Positions 63,375 through 64,000 of a stretch of DNA of 64,000 nucleotides are shown here, piece after piece. The stretch spans positions 12,657,596 to 12,721,595 of the forward strand of contig OZ024786.1 of the NCBI GenBank assembly GCA_964017065.1. Direction: 5' to 3'. The translations under genes and the position numbers were made by a program. The DNA comes from Haliclona indistincta (lineage: Eukaryota; Porifera; Demospongiae; Haplosclerida; Chalinidae). Under the pieces are notes generated by a model, which saw nothing but the letters and a program-made list of their open reading frames with translations, was not told the origin of the DNA and made no database searches. Each line of letters opens with the position of its first letter. Position 1 is the first letter of the stretch.

Positions 63375-64000
63375 TTAGGGAGGCATGGTAGTGCCTCCCT
63401 ATGTAGGGTTGAACGGAAAAACAAGATGGCAGCTACATACAATGTATTAGCTGATATTTCACCTGGTGATGAATTTTATACGTCCGAAGACACTTAGATC
63501 TGCTCTCTGGCGTTGCCCCATCTTACAGGAGCAAGGAGATTGCTCGGAATTGTTACTAAAGTAACGAACCTGGAAATGGTGAAAATCGAGTTTTGTCATC
63601 TTTCTTTTCTTCTTCTTTCTTTCTTTCTTTGTTTCTTTCTTGTTTCTTCCACTCGCCTAGCGCCTTTAACGCGAGCAGTGCCGAGACAAAAACACCCATG
63701 AACAGTCGTGAAATTCTCCTGGCAAGTGCCTATCGAACTTTGTTTTTAGCGAAATGGCGATATAAATTTCACGATTTCTAGATCGTGATCCATTGTCAGC
63801 TAAGTGCTTGACGCCATTATTGTAATTGCGCAATACGCACGTGACCAAGCAGTGGTTAGCGCATGTGACCAAGCACTACCTTGAGTATCTCCGCGCCATA
63901 TTGATCACGGAGAACACATTTGTCTGGAGTCTTCAAAGAACTAAGTTCGTATAGGATCACCATTCTGCGCTTGCCAGATAAATATAACCGCTGTACAGGC
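63375..64000 (+). mobile_element. Family R element running off the window
   Basis: Starts TTAGGGAGGCATGGTAGTGC; body landmarks in the usual order including a TTCTTTCTTTC tract near 63,610. Its foldback end would lie beyond 64,000. Confidence 0.8.

Overview
The window looks like nuclear DNA of a metazoan, most likely a sponge (inference). It has many short exons bounded by GT..AG introns, often only 45-100 bp long, a receptor-type tyrosine kinase, Calx-beta and IgGFc-binding (FCGBP N-terminal) domains, and dense, deeply nested transposons. I see no operons, ribosome-binding sites or CRISPR.

Region 1 (about 1-20,100, + strand) is the 3' part of one large gene. At least 41 exons encode about 2,330 residues: 15 Calx-beta domains (each split over two phase-1 exons), two Cys-rich modules, a transmembrane segment and a complete, apparently active tyrosine kinase, ending at 19,891 with a polyadenylation signal at 20,077. 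The ectodomain grew by tandem duplication: a near-identical ~3.1-kb duplication (copies beginning near 950 and 4,140) and two later six-exon units (9,065-14,399 and 15,484-17,507). The signal peptide lies upstream of the window.

Region 2 (20,570-26,170) holds three orphan Calx-beta exons of a different lineage, a relic of a kinase exon, and locally duplicated non-coding sequence.

Region 3 (26,179-45,504, + strand) is a second, related gene: a signal-peptide exon, an 11.5-kb intron packed with repeats and a satellite array, a 1.3-kb exon encoding an IgGFc-binding domain, then two Calx-beta domains of the same subtypes as in gene 1. No transmembrane or kinase exon of this gene was found before the window ends. 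The likely common plan is signal peptide - IgGFc-binding domain - Calx-beta array - (TM - kinase), i.e. tandem paralogues of a surface receptor. That the kinase gene also starts with an IgGFc-binding domain is inference.

Region 4 (45,505-64,000) is almost entirely mobile DNA. Its backbone is a minus-strand DIRS-like tyrosine-recombinase retroelement (reverse transcriptase, RNase H, recombinase; about 60.1 to 49.6 kb and probably on to ~45.5 kb). It has been split by at least six later insertions whose borders can be read almost to the base from the interrupted reading frames and target duplications. Other families include a ~1.2-kb hairpin-ended element present about a dozen times, TTAA-bordered foldbacks, TIR elements carrying a tRNA-like pol III promoter, LINE 3' tails, and a two-component satellite (599-bp A unit plus 134-bp B unit). 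Because the gene 1 introns are themselves duplicated, sister introns serve as empty sites that define several of these elements.
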